Shown here one piece after another: positions 1-7,949 of a DNA stretch of 64,000 nucleotides (positions are counted from its first letter, which is position 1; the number at the start of each line of letters is the position of its first letter). The stretch covers positions 372,001 to 436,000 of the forward strand of contig LJCX01000031.1 in assembly GCA_001298545.1 (NCBI GenBank). The letters run 5' to 3'. The DNA comes from Actinobacteria bacterium OV320. Lineage in GTDB: Bacteria > Actinomycetota > Actinomycetes > Streptomycetales > Streptomycetaceae. The position numbers were made by a program, and so were the translations under genes. The notes under the pieces were generated by a model, which saw nothing but the letters and a program-made list of their open reading frames with translations, made no database searches and was not told where the DNA came from.

Positions 1-151
1 CAGCGCCATCTGGTTCGCCGTCGGCATCCTGGTCGCCGCCGCGACCATCGCCTTCACGCTCGTCAACGCCGGCAAGCCGGACATGGGCGCGGTCGCGGGC
101 TCGGGAGCGGAGGACGGCGAGGACGCGGCCGTGCCGGTGATGGTCCACTGA
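1..151 (+). CDS. C-terminal end of a membrane transporter (probably MFS), partial
   Basis: The window opens inside this reading frame (frame of base 2), which ends at a TGA at 149-151. The visible 49 residues are one hydrophobic helix (SAIWFAVGILVAAATIAF) followed by a hydrophilic tail rich in Gly, Glu and Asp. This looks like the last transmembrane segment and cytoplasmic tail of a major facilitator drug exporter. A MarR gene ends only 13 bp away on the other strand, and MarR regulators often sit beside such exporters. The family is inferred; the fragment alone shows only a membrane protein. Confidence 0.5.
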   Translation, partial: SAIWFAVGILVAAATIAFTLVNAGKPDMGAVAGSGAEDGEDAAVPVMVH

Positions 152-164
152 CCCGGCTGGGCGA

Positions 165-674
165 CTAGCGGAGCCAGGGCAGGTCCGCACCCGCTTCCTC
201 GGGCTGAAGTCCCTCGGCGACGATCTGCATGATCTCGCCGAGGGACTTCTGCTGTTCCGGGGTGAGCCGGTCGAACACCGCGTGGCGTACGACGGCGACA
301 TGGCCCGGCGCGGCGCGCTTCAGCACCTCCAGGCCCTGGTCGGTCAGTACGGCGAACTGGCCGCGCTTGTCGGAGTCGCACTCCTCGCGGCGCACCCAGC
401 CGTTCTTCTCCAGCCGGGCGATGGCGTGGGAGAGACGGGAACGGGTGATCTTCGCGTACTTGGCGAGCTCGGTCATCCGCAGGCGCCGGTGGGTGGACTC
501 GGCGAGCTTGACGAGGAGGCCGTAGTAGATGTGCGGCATACCCGCTTCACGCTGGAGCTGGCGGTCCATGTGATCTTCGAGGAGGGTCGTGGCGTGCACG
601 TAGGAGCGCCAGATGAGCTGCTCCTCGGCGGTGAGCCACCGGGGCTCGTCAGCGGATGCGGGTGCCTTCGTCAT
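165..674 (-). CDS. MarR family transcriptional regulator
   Basis: A winged-helix regulator of 169 residues. Helices around YGLLVKLAESTHRRLRMTEL, then TRSRLSHAIARLEKNGWV (recognition helix) and RREECDSDKRGQFAVLTDQG (wing), are the MarR fold. The frame opens at 755, but the ATG at 674 is preferred: a GTGGAG ribosome site lies just before it, and the longer version would run through the AT-rich promoter. The gene is divergent from the dioxygenase gene. The shared region holds an inverted repeat that is the likely operator for both. The ligand is not visible; MarR proteins beside ring-cleavage-type dioxygenases usually sense phenolics. Confidence 0.85.
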   Translation of the reverse strand: MTKAPASADEPRWLTAEEQLIWRSYVHATTLLEDHMDRQLQREAGMPHIYYGLLVKLAESTHRRLRMTELAKYAKITRSRLSHAIARLEKNGWVRREECDSDKRGQFAVLTDQGLEVLKRAAPGHVAVVRHAVFDRLTPEQQKSLGEIMQIVAEGLQPEEAGADLPWLR

Positions 675-699
675 GGGCTCCACTGTAAACGTCTGCTCC

Positions 700-755
700 T
701 TGAAATTTAAACCAATCGGGAATATGCTGAGCGATGTTGACGTTTTAGATTTCAA
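700..755. promoter_or_regulatory. AT-rich dyad between marR and dioxygenase genes (probable MarR operator)
   Basis: TTGAAAT at 700-706 is inverted as ATTTCAA at 749-755, each inside an AT-rich island in an otherwise GC-rich region. Dyads of this kind are typical MarR operators. The two arms bracket the SigR-like promoter at 719-744, so binding there should repress the dioxygenase gene and autoregulate marR. Inferred from position and symmetry. Confidence 0.5.
719..744 (+). promoter_or_regulatory. SigR-type promoter upstream of the dioxygenase gene
   Basis: GGAAT at 719-723 and GTT at 742-744 are separated by exactly 18 nt, matching the Streptomyces SigR consensus GGAAT-N18-GTT. Transcription would begin near 751, giving a leader of about 145 nt before the ATG at 896. 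It lies inside the MarR dyad. Confidence 0.45.
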
Positions 756-895
756 TCAACCGTCACGAAGTACTCGGCACCGGGCACTCGGACCCACAGG
801 TGTCGCCGCGGTCCGAGTCGGGTGTATCCGAACAGATGTCCGGAGTCGGGTGTGTCCGACGTCATGGGGCCGAGGTCCCGGAAGGAGCAGTCGCC

Positions 896-1705
896 ATGTC
901 CGCCGCACCTCAGGAGCGTGCCCTCCCTCAGGAGCGCATGCCCGCGCTCTACCTCAGCCATGGCGCCCCGCCCCTCGCGGACGACCCCATCTGGCCCGGC
1001 GAACTCGCCGCCTGGTCCGCCGACCTGCCCCGCCCCAAGGCGATCCTGATGGTCTCCGCCCACTGGGAGGAGGCCCCCCTCGCCCTCGGTGCCGTCGACC
1101 CGGTCCCCCTGGTCTACGACTTCTGGGGCTTCCCCGAGCACTACTACCAGGTGAAGTACGGCGCCCCCGGCGCACCCGGGCTCGCCGAGAGCGTACGGAA
1201 GCTGCTGCGCGCCCCTGGTGTCCCCGTGCAGGACATCCCCGACCGCGGCCTCGACCACGGCGCATACGTGCCGCTCGTCGAGATGTTCCCGGCCGCCGAC
1301 ATCCCGGTCCTCCAGATCTCCATGCCGACCCTCGACCCCGTGAAGCTGATGGAGATCGGCCGAAAGCTCGCACCGCTGCGCGACGAGGGCGTCCTGATCG
1401 TCGGCTCCGGCTTCTTCACCCACAACCTGGCCGCGCTGCGGCACACCGGCGGGGGAGTGCCCACCTGGTCCTCGGAGTTCGACGACTGGGGCCGGCGCGC
1501 GCTGGAGACCCGCGACTGGGACGGCCTGCTGGACTTCCTCCACAAGGCCCCGGCCGGCCGGTACGCCCACCCGCGCACCGAGCACTTCGCCCCGCTCTTC
1601 GTGACCATGGGCGCGGCGGAGATGTCCGGCGAGCTGGACGCGCAGAAGTCCGTGATCGACGGGTTCTGGATGGGGATGGCGAAGCGCTCCGTGCAGTTCG
1701 GCTGA
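896..1705 (+). CDS. LigB/DODA-type extradiol ring-cleavage dioxygenase
   Basis: A 269-residue protein of the class III extradiol dioxygenase (LigB, 4,5-DOPA dioxygenase) family. LYLSHGAPPL near the N-terminus, VSAHWEE and GLDHGAYVPL supply the metal-ligand and catalytic histidines, with further conserved histidines in FFTHNLAALRH and RTEHFAPLFV. Such enzymes use a non-haem Fe(II) or Zn(II) site to open catechol-like rings in the cytoplasm. The ATG at 896 was chosen because GAAGGAG stands 7 nt before it; an in-frame GTG at 800 has no ribosome site. It is divergent from marR, which probably controls it. The substrate cannot be read from sequence. Confidence 0.88.
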   Translation: MSAAPQERALPQERMPALYLSHGAPPLADDPIWPGELAAWSADLPRPKAILMVSAHWEEAPLALGAVDPVPLVYDFWGFPEHYYQVKYGAPGAPGLAESVRKLLRAPGVPVQDIPDRGLDHGAYVPLVEMFPAADIPVLQISMPTLDPVKLMEIGRKLAPLRDEGVLIVGSGFFTHNLAALRHTGGGVPTWSSEFDDWGRRALETRDWDGLLDFLHKAPAGRYAHPRTEHFAPLFVTMGAAEMSGELDAQKSVIDGFWMGMAKRSVQFG

Positions 1706-1722
1706 CGCCCCTGCCGGGCCCC

Positions 1723-1828
1723 AGGGTTCCGTCTGTGGCCAGGGTCCGTCCGTGGGCGGGGTTCCGTCCGTGGTCGGGGTTCCGGCCGTGGTACGGGACT
1801 CCGTCCGTGGGCGGGACTCCGTCCGGGG
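1723..1828. repeat. Short tandem repeat, about 18 bp x 6
   Basis: About six degenerate copies of a unit like GGGTTCCGTCCGTGGTC fill the gap between the converging dioxygenase and acetyltransferase genes. No clear terminator hairpin is visible besides this repeat. Confidence 0.6.
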
Positions 1829-2368
1829 TCAGAGCTCCTTCTCGTACCAGGCCACGTCCCAGTAGCGGTCGAACTTGCGGCCCACCTCGCGGTACGTGCC
1901 GACGTGCCGGAAGCCGAAGCGTTCGTGCAGCCGCGCGGACGCTTCGTTCGGTTGCGCGATGCCCGCGTAGGCGCGGTGCAGGTCCTCGCCGGCCAGTGCG
2001 TCGAAGAGCGCCTTGTAGAGGAGCGTGCCGATGCCGCGGCGGCCGGCGTGCGGAGCGACGTAGACCGTCACCTCCACGGAGGTGGAGTAGGCCGCCTTCG
2101 GCCGGTAGGCGCTGGATGTGGCGTAACCCAGGATTTGCTGTGAGATCCCCTGCACGTCCTGTGAGTCCGCTTCCGTGGCAACCATCAGGCGGTGCGGCCC
2201 GTCTTCAGGGTGGGAGAGCAGCCAAGGACGTCGCTCTTCCGGAGTGAACGCCACGGTGTCGAATGTGATGGGCGTCTCACGTACATAGTGGTTGTAGAGG
2301 CTCGTGAGGGCTTCGAGGTCACCCTCGACTCCCGGCCTGACCTGCACCTCTGTACGTTCCGACAACAT
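1829..2368 (-). CDS. GNAT N-acetyltransferase (phosphinothricin acetyltransferase-like)
   Basis: A 179-residue GNAT enzyme. VRPGVEGDLEALTSLYNHYV is the first beta strand and helix, the acetyl-CoA loop is PHAGRRGIGTLLYKALFDAL (Q/RxxGxG/A type), and the C-terminal NEASARLHERFGFRHVGTY is typical of the PAT/Bar branch, which acetylates amines such as demethylphosphinothricin or amino acids. The frame is open to 2728, but the ATG at 2368 has a strong GAGGAGG ribosome site and starts the domain directly. The gene is divergent from hrdD. The real substrate is unknown. Confidence 0.85.
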   Translation of the reverse strand: MLSERTEVQVRPGVEGDLEALTSLYNHYVRETPITFDTVAFTPEERRPWLLSHPEDGPHRLMVATEADSQDVQGISQQILGYATSSAYRPKAAYSTSVEVTVYVAPHAGRRGIGTLLYKALFDALAGEDLHRAYAGIAQPNEASARLHERFGFRHVGTYREVGRKFDRYWDVAWYEKEL

Positions 2369-2429
2369 CGCGCCTCCTCGCGTGGTCGGACAGGGTACTG
2401 CAAGATCATAAAAATCGGGGTGCGGGTTG

Positions 2430-2455
2430 GGAATTCTGTCCTGATTCCAGTCGTT
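2430..2455 (+). promoter_or_regulatory. SigR-dependent promoter of hrdD
   Basis: GGAAT at 2430-2434 and GTT at 2453-2455 with an 18-nt spacer match the SigR consensus exactly. In S. coelicolor hrdD is an established SigR target, so sequence and prior knowledge agree. The start codon lies about 95 nt downstream. Confidence 0.85.
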
Positions 2456-2553
2456 GTTTCCATCAGATGCAGGGCACCCGAGGAGAGTCCGAGTCCGAGA
2501 GTGCCTGGTGTCTGAAGGGCCACCCGCTGAACCTCCATCGCAAGGGAGCACGC

Positions 2554-3552
2554 ATGGCAACCCGTGCCGTCGCCCGTCGCAAGTCCGCCAACGGCGAGAC
2601 GACCGACGCGGCCCGCAGTGTTCGCGCCCATGGCGGCGAGATCGCCGACCGCGACCTGGTCGGCATGTACCTCGACGAAATCGCGCGCACACCTCTGCTC
2701 GACGCCGCCAAGGAAGTCGAGTTGTCACAGATCATCGAGGCGGGTGTCTTCGCGCAGCAGGTCCTCGACGGCGACGAGGAGTCGCGGTCGGTCGCCACGC
2801 GCGAAGAACTTGAAACCCTGGTCGCCGAGAGCGAGCGGGCCAAGGACGTCTTCATCCGCTCCAACCTCCGGTTGGTCGTCGCGGTGGCCCGCCGCTACCC
2901 CCGCAGCGGTCTCCCGCTCCTCGACCTCATCCAGGAGGGCAACGCCGGTCTGGTCCGCGCGGTCGAGAAGTTCGACTACCGCAAGGGCTTCAAGTTCTCG
3001 ACGTACGCGACCTGGTGGATCCGTCAGGCCATCACGCGCTCGATAGCGGACCAGTCGCGCACGATCCGCCTGCCCGTCCACCTGGTGGAGGAGCTCGGCC
3101 GGATCCGTCGTGTCCAGCGCGAGTTCAACCGCGAGAACGGCCGTGACCCCGAGCCCGCCGAGATCGCGACCGAACTCGGCTCGACGCCGGAGCGCGTCAC
3201 GGACGTCCTGGACTGGGCCCGCGACCCGGTCTCGCTGAACATGGCGGTCGACGACCAGGGTGAGACCCAGTTCGGCGACCTGCTGGAGGACACGTCCGCG
3301 GTCTCGCCGGAGCAGTCCGTCATGACCCTGCTGCGCAGCGAGGAGTTGGACGGCCTCATCGACCGTCTCGAGCCGCGCACGGCTTCCATCATCAAGATGC
3401 GGTACGGCATCGACGACGGCCGCGAGCGCACCCTGACCGAGGTCGGCAAGGAACACGGTCTGACGCGGGAACGCATCCGCCAGATCGAGAAGCACGCCCT
3501 GCTGGAACTGAAGAAGCTGGCCCGCGACACGGGCTTCGAGGCAGCGGCGTAA
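2554..3552 (+). CDS. hrdD: RNA polymerase group-2 sigma factor HrdD
   Basis: A 332-residue primary-like sigma factor, the same length as S. coelicolor HrdD. Region 1.2 (DLVGMYLDEIARTPLL), region 2 (SNLRLVVAVARRYPRSGLPL, DLIQEGNAGLVRAVEKFDY, FSTYATWWIRQAITR), region 3 and region 4 (RERTLTEVGKEHGLTRERIR) are all present, while the long acidic N-terminus of HrdB is absent, as expected for group 2. The ATG at 2554 follows a GGGAG site. HrdD directs RNA polymerase to promoters similar to those of the housekeeping sigma HrdB and is dispensable in known species. A SigR-type promoter precedes it, tying it to thiol stress. HrdA and HrdC are the main alternatives; length and neighbours (fruRKA, ssgE side) favour HrdD. 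Confidence 0.93.
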   Translation: MATRAVARRKSANGETTDAARSVRAHGGEIADRDLVGMYLDEIARTPLLDAAKEVELSQIIEAGVFAQQVLDGDEESRSVATREELETLVAESERAKDVFIRSNLRLVVAVARRYPRSGLPLLDLIQEGNAGLVRAVEKFDYRKGFKFSTYATWWIRQAITRSIADQSRTIRLPVHLVEELGRIRRVQREFNRENGRDPEPAEIATELGSTPERVTDVLDWARDPVSLNMAVDDQGETQFGDLLEDTSAVSPEQSVMTLLRSEELDGLIDRLEPRTASIIKMRYGIDDGRERTLTEVGKEHGLTRERIRQIEKHALLELKKLARDTGFEAAA

Positions 3553-4419
3553 GGCGCTTGAACCTCCGTCGGCCGAACGGGGCGTGACGCTCCGTCGGGC
3601 CGCTCGGGCTCTTGGCCTGCCCTGCCGATCGTCGATTGGCGAGGGTCGATGGCCGGTCGGGGCCTGCCGGTGGTCGACTGAGGTCGGCGCCGGTGCGGCG
3701 GGGCGGGGGGCATCGGGCCATCACCCCGTCCGGGGCCGGGAGTTGAGCCGACGAGAGGCGCGGCGCGTGAGTCGTTCGACTGACGTCCATCGAGTGCGTC
3801 GAACACATCGGGTACGTGCAGCGCCTGGCGGCTGAAGCCGGTGTTTTCGCCGCGTCGGTGCGCGGGCCGAGTCGGAGTCGCCGCGCGGCTCGCGGCTCGC
3901 GGCGTGGCTCGCGGCCGAATGGGCGCCTGCGCTACGGCCCGGAGTTGCGGCGAATGGGCTTGAGGCGCCTGGTGGTGCCGGGTTCCCGCCCGCGTGCGCC
4001 GGGTGGTGGAGAGCCGCGCAAACATGGCGGAGGAACGCCGCTTCAATGACGAGAAGCGCGGGAACAAAACTTCTGGGCACGGGAGTCCGAGTCGGCACAG
4101 GAGTCCGGGCCGACCCGACCTCGCAGCCCTTCCCGAGATCTCCGCCGCACATGAGCCAAGTCCCGACGCACATCCCCCCGGCGCCGGGACTTTCCCCGAG
4201 CCGGGCTTCGGTGCCTCTCCCCCCAGGCGCCGGGGCCCGGCTCCTCTTCGTACCCGGTCCGTCCGACTTCCTGTCCGGGCGGGGATTGCGGGCGCACACG
4301 CCCCGCCGGGCATATGACACGGGCGACGGGCACGCTGGGAGGGCGGGGCACCCCGTACCTGAACCACGGGGTGGCCCGCCCGAATGGCAGATTGTGCCAC
4401 ATGGGCATAGCCTGCCGAC
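3553..4419. other. 867-bp gap between hrdD and a tetR gene, no gene recognised
   Basis: Several overlapping open frames exist on both strands, but none has a ribosome site, domain or convincing composition; they are Arg/Pro/Ser-rich shadows of GC-rich DNA. Visible structure is limited to short direct repeats (GCTCGCG units near 3885-3915, CTCCGTCGG twice near 3565-3597) and an AT-richer patch at 4020-4075. A small RNA or hrdD 3' UTR could lie here, but the sequence does not show it. Confidence 0.5.
4408..4413 (+). promoter_or_regulatory. -10 box for leaderless tetR transcript
   Basis: TAGCCT ends 6 nt before the GTG start at 4420, placing the transcription start at the start codon. No ribosome site is present. 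Confidence 0.45.
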
Positions 4420-5190
4420 GTGATCAGCTCGACCTCCCACCCCGCTTCGGCTTCGCTGACCGAGCGGCGCAAAGCGGCGACCCGTATGGAGATCGCCCGT
4501 GCGGCGGCAGGCCTCTTCGTCAGCCGAGGCCTGAAGGCCACCCGTGCCGAGGACATCGCCCTCGCCGCGGGCATCGCCCCGCGCACTTTCTACCGGTACT
4601 TCGCGACCAAGGAGGAGGCCGTCGCCCCGCTCTACGCGGCGGGCGCGCAGCGCTGGGCGGAGGCGGTACGCGAGGCGCCGGCCGAACTGACCGTCCCGGA
4701 GGCCCTGGAGCACGCGGTGCGGTACACCCTCGTCCCCGGTCGAGGAGTGTCGGCGGCGTCCTGGGAATGGGTCCGCACCCTGATCCGACTGGCCGGAACC
4801 AGCCCCGCCCTGGGCAAGGTCTGGGCGGAGGTCTGCCACACCTCGGAGGCGACGCTCGCGCAGGTACTGACGGAGCGGACGGCCGCGTCGTCCCGTACAC
4901 CGGCTTCCGAGAGCGCTTCCGAGAGCACTCCCGAGGCCATTTCCGACGTCAGTTCCGGCGCCGCCGCCGATGCAACTTCCGCGCCCGCGCCCGCTCCCGA
5001 CAACGTTGCCTCGCCCTATCAGCGCTTCACCGCGGCGGTGGCAGGGGCCGCGGTTCGGGTCGCGGTGGAAAGCTGGGCGGTGACCGACTCCCCTCCCACC
5101 GGCCGGCAGGGCCCGGCAGAACTGGCGTTGCGCAATCTGCGCGCCCTGCGCGGGTTCGCGTGGGAAGAGAGCCCGGCGGAGGAGCCCTAA
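4420..5190 (+). CDS. TetR family transcriptional regulator
   Basis: A 256-residue TetR protein. The N-terminal helix-turn-helix is clear: ARAAAGLFVSRGLKATRAED, IALAAGIAPRTFYRYFATKE. The C-terminal ligand domain is interrupted by an unusual Ser/Glu/Ala-rich stretch (about residues 155-195) before YQRFTAAVAGAAVRVAVESW. The start is GTG at 4420 without a ribosome site but with a -10 box positioned for leaderless translation. Its stop overlaps the stop of the converging WYL regulator by 3 nt. No target gene is obvious: the nearest exporter lies beyond the WYL gene. The ligand is unknown. Confidence 0.85.
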   Translation: MISSTSHPASASLTERRKAATRMEIARAAAGLFVSRGLKATRAEDIALAAGIAPRTFYRYFATKEEAVAPLYAAGAQRWAEAVREAPAELTVPEALEHAVRYTLVPGRGVSAASWEWVRTLIRLAGTSPALGKVWAEVCHTSEATLAQVLTERTAASSRTPASESASESTPEAISDVSSGAAADATSAPAPAPDNVASPYQRFTAAVAGAAVRVAVESWAVTDSPPTGRQGPAELALRNLRALRGFAWEESPAEEP

Positions 5191-6275
5191 CCCGCGCCCG
5201 CCGTACCTGCCGCGCCCGCTGTGCCTGTCGTGCCTGCTGCACCCGCTGTACCTGCCGTGCCCGCTGTACCTGCCGCGCTCGCGCTGCCCGCCGACCGGCT
5301 CAATCGTCCACCCAACTCCCTTACGCACTGCACGAGTTCCGGCGGCCCCTGGACCGAGAACTCGCAGCCCAGCGTCGCCAGTCGCATCGCCACCCACTCG
5401 ACCGGGTGGTTGGTCGTCCCCCGCATTCGGCAGCCGCTCCCGCCGGCGGCGTCCGCCGCCGCGTCAGGGTTCGCGACCGGTGTTCCCAGCCACGTCGGCA
5501 GGCGGGTCGTCACGAAATCCGCCGGTGCCTCGAAGGTGACGTCGAGTTCGTACTCGTAGGCGTCCGGGCGGAGTTGGATGGACCGCCGGAGGTATTCCGC
5601 CGCGCTCCCCGTCGGCAGCTCGCGCGGAGTGAAGCGGGCCCCGGTCGCGAACGGGTCCGCGACCCGGTCCACCCGGAAGGTCCGCCAGTCGTCGCGGTCG
5701 AGGTCGTACGCCACGAGGTACCACCGCCGGCCCGTGGACACGAGCCGGTACGGCTCGGTCAGACGACGCGACTCCGTGCCGTCCTTCGTGCGGTAGGCGA
5801 ACCGCAGCCGTTCCTGCCCGGCCACCGTCGAGGCGATGGCGGTCAGCGTCTCGGGTGCGATGCTCGCGCCGTCGCCGCTGGTCAGCGGTGTGGTCGCGGC
5901 CTGAAGGGTGGAGACGCGGTGGCGCAGCCGGGCCGGCAGCACCTGTTCCAGCTTGGCCAGGGCCCGTACGGACGCCTCGTCGACGCCCTCCAGCGCGTGA
6001 CCCGCCCCCGCCCGCAGTCCGACGGCGATCGCCACCGCCTCCTCGTCGTCGAGCACCAGCGGTGGCATCGCCTTGCCCGCGACCAGCCGGTACCCACCGT
6101 CCGAGCCCAGGGTCGCCTGCACCGGATATCCCAGCTCACGCAGCCGGTCGATGTCCCGTCGGACCGTGCGGCGGGAGACCCGCAGCCGGTCGGCGAGTTC
6201 GCCGCCGGGCCATTCGCGGGGCGTCTGGAGGAGTGAGAGGAGCTGCAGCAGCCGCGCCGGAGTGTCCGTCGTCAT
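5187..6275 (-). CDS. WYL-domain (YafY/DeoR-type) transcriptional regulator
   Basis: A 362-residue regulator. An N-terminal winged helix (GGELADRLRVSRRTVRRDID) is followed by a WYL domain with RRLTEPYRLVSTGRRWYLVAYD, the RWYLVAYD segment being the signature, and by the WCX extension. WYL proteins bind nucleotide or nucleic-acid-derived ligands and usually control a neighbouring gene. Here the neighbour is a divergent DHA2 exporter, and the 62-bp shared region carries nested inverted repeats. The last 35 residues are a Gly-Thr-Ala repeat encoded by an expanded short tandem repeat, which may be dispensable. The ATG at 6275 starts the HTH directly. Confidence 0.87.
   Translation of the reverse strand: MTTDTPARLLQLLSLLQTPREWPGGELADRLRVSRRTVRRDIDRLRELGYPVQATLGSDGGYRLVAGKAMPPLVLDDEEAVAIAVGLRAGAGHALEGVDEASVRALAKLEQVLPARLRHRVSTLQAATTPLTSGDGASIAPETLTAIASTVAGQERLRFAYRTKDGTESRRLTEPYRLVSTGRRWYLVAYDLDRDDWRTFRVDRVADPFATGARFTPRELPTGSAAEYLRRSIQLRPDAYEYELDVTFEAPADFVTTRLPTWLGTPVANPDAAADAAGGSGCRMRGTTNHPVEWVAMRLATLGCEFSVQGPPELVQCVRELGGRLSRSAGSASAAGTAGTAGTAGAAGTTGTAGAAGTAGAG
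5198..5290. repeat. GC-rich tandem repeat (9/18-bp unit) at the 3' end of the WYL gene
   Basis: Units close to CCGCTGTACCTGCCGTGC recur and encode the Ala-Gly-Thr tail of the WYL protein. The pattern fits slippage expansion at the C-terminus. Confidence 0.6.
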
Positions 6276-6295
6276 GCATCCGAGGATGCCGTAGA

Positions 6296-6327
6296 ACTAG
6301 GACACGATCTGACCTAGTACGGTCCTA
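6296..6327. promoter_or_regulatory. Nested inverted repeats between WYL and exporter genes
   Basis: ACTAGG (6296-6301) pairs with CCTAGT (6313-6318), and TAGGAC (6298-6303) pairs with GTCCTA (6322-6327). The second repeat overlaps the exporter -10 box at 6326-6331. This is a likely operator for the WYL regulator. Confidence 0.5.
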
Positions 6328-6331
6328 CTGT
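6326..6331 (+). promoter_or_regulatory. -10 box for leaderless exporter transcript
   Basis: TACTGT ends 6 nt before the ATG at 6338 and there is no ribosome site, so the exporter mRNA is probably leaderless. Confidence 0.5.
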
Positions 6332-6337
6332 CACACC

Positions 6338-7897
6338 ATGACCTCCACGGAGACCTCCCCAGAGACCTCGCCCGAGTCCGCGCCCGGCCCTCGAACGGCG
6401 CAGGCGGCGCCGGGTGACCGTCGTCGCTGGCTCGCGCTCGCCATCGTGATGACCGCGGCCTTCATGGACCTCGTCGACGTCACGATCGTCAACATCGCCA
6501 TCCCCTCCATCCGGCAGGACGCGGGCGCCTCCTGGAGTCAGATCCAGTGGATCACCGCCGGTTACGCGCTCGCCTTCGCCGCCGGGCTCATCACCGGCGG
6601 CCGGCTCGGTGACATCCACGGCCGCAAGCGGCTGTTCCTCCTCGGCATCGGCGGCTTCACCCTCGCCTCCGCGCTGTGCGGGTTCGCCGCGAACCCGGAG
6701 ATGCTGGTCGCCTCCCGCATCCTGCAGGGAGCCATGGCGGCGATGATGGTGCCGCAGGTGCTGTCGATCGTGCACGCCACCTTCCCCGCGCACGAGCGGG
6801 GGAAGGTCTTCGGGCTCTTCGGCGCGATCGTCGGGCTGGGCGCCGTCTCCGGGCCGCTGCTCGGCGCGCTGCTGACGGAGTGGAACCTGTTCGGTCTGGA
6901 GTGGCGGCCGATCTTCCTCATCAACCTGCCGGTCGGCATCGCGGGACTGATCCTCGGCAGCCGTTTCATCACGGAGTCCAAGGCGCCGAAGGCGCTGAAG
7001 CTGGACCTCGTCGGCGTCGTCCTGGTCACCCTCGGCCTGCTCATGCTGCTCTACCCGCTCACCCGCGGCCGCGAGCTGGACTGGCCGGTGTGGGGGTACG
7101 TGTCGATGGCCGGCTCGATCGGTGTGGCTGGGGCGCTGGTCGCGTACGAGCGGCGCAAGGGCGCACGGGACGGCTCGCCGCTGATCGAGCTCTCCCTCTT
7201 CCGGGTGCGCAGCTTCGCGGCGGGCGTCGCCGTGCAGACCGTCTTCGGGGTCGGTCTCGGTGTGTTCTTCCTGGTCTGGACGCTGTACATGCAGACCGGC
7301 CTGGGCTGGAGCCCGCTGCGGGCGGGCCTGACCGGGGTCCCGTTCTCGCTCGCCGTCTCGACGGCCGCCGGGCTGTCCGTGCAGAAGCTCGTTCCGCGCT
7401 TCGGGCGCAAGGTGCTGCAGACGGGCGCCCTGACCATGGCCATCGGCGTACTCCTCTACATCTGGGAGTCCGAGCGCTACGGCCTCGGCATCGCCCCGTG
7501 GCAGATGGCGCTTCCGCTGGTCGTGATGGGCGTCGGCATGGGACTGATCGTCGCCCCGCTGACGGACGCGGTGCTGTCGGACGTGCCGCGCGAGCACGCC
7601 GGTTCGGCGTCCGGGCTGATCAACACCGTCCAGCAGATGGGCAACGCGCTCGGGCTCGGTCTGGTCGCCGTCGTCTTCTTCGGCCGGATCGGCGACCGGC
7701 TGACCCCGGCCGAGGTCGGCCCCGCCTTCGTGAACGCCTTCGAGCACGCCCTCGGCTGGGTGGCCCTGGTGATGTTCGCGATCTTCCTGCTGATGTTCGC
7801 CCTGCCGAAGCGGCCGGCCCAGCACGTGGAGGGCGGCGCCGAGGACGCCCCGGAGGCGGCCCCCTCCGGGGACCGGGAGCGCGAGCTCGTCGCCTGA
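6338..7897 (+). CDS. DHA2-family MFS drug exporter (EmrB/QacA type)
   Basis: A 519-residue, 14-helix major facilitator. Helix 1 carries the family motif DLVDVTIVNIAIPSI, the loop after helix 2 has GGRLGDIHGRKR (motif A), and helix 5 contains GLGAVSGPLLGALL (motif C, antiporters). Such proteins expel toxic compounds in exchange for protons across the cytoplasmic membrane. The frame is open far upstream, but the ATG at 6338 begins the protein correctly and sits 6 nt after a -10 box. It is divergent from the WYL regulator, which probably represses or activates it, and is closed by a strong hairpin at 7913-7949. Substrate unknown. Confidence 0.92.
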   Translation: MTSTETSPETSPESAPGPRTAQAAPGDRRRWLALAIVMTAAFMDLVDVTIVNIAIPSIRQDAGASWSQIQWITAGYALAFAAGLITGGRLGDIHGRKRLFLLGIGGFTLASALCGFAANPEMLVASRILQGAMAAMMVPQVLSIVHATFPAHERGKVFGLFGAIVGLGAVSGPLLGALLTEWNLFGLEWRPIFLINLPVGIAGLILGSRFITESKAPKALKLDLVGVVLVTLGLLMLLYPLTRGRELDWPVWGYVSMAGSIGVAGALVAYERRKGARDGSPLIELSLFRVRSFAAGVAVQTVFGVGLGVFFLVWTLYMQTGLGWSPLRAGLTGVPFSLAVSTAAGLSVQKLVPRFGRKVLQTGALTMAIGVLLYIWESERYGLGIAPWQMALPLVVMGVGMGLIVAPLTDAVLSDVPREHAGSASGLINTVQQMGNALGLGLVAVVFFGRIGDRLTPAEVGPAFVNAFEHALGWVALVMFAIFLLMFALPKRPAQHVEGGAEDAPEAAPSGDRERELVA

Positions 7898-7912
7898 GCG
7901 GACGTTCCCGCA

Positions 7913-7949
7913 TGAGGGGCCCGTCACCCGAGTGGTGACGGGCCCCTCA
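7913..7949 (+). terminator. Terminator hairpin after the exporter gene
   Basis: A perfect 16-bp stem (7913-7928 with 7934-7949) and a CGAGT loop stand 16 nt after the stop codon. There is no T-run, as is usual in Streptomyces. Its right arm is echoed by the repeats that follow. Confidence 0.85.
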
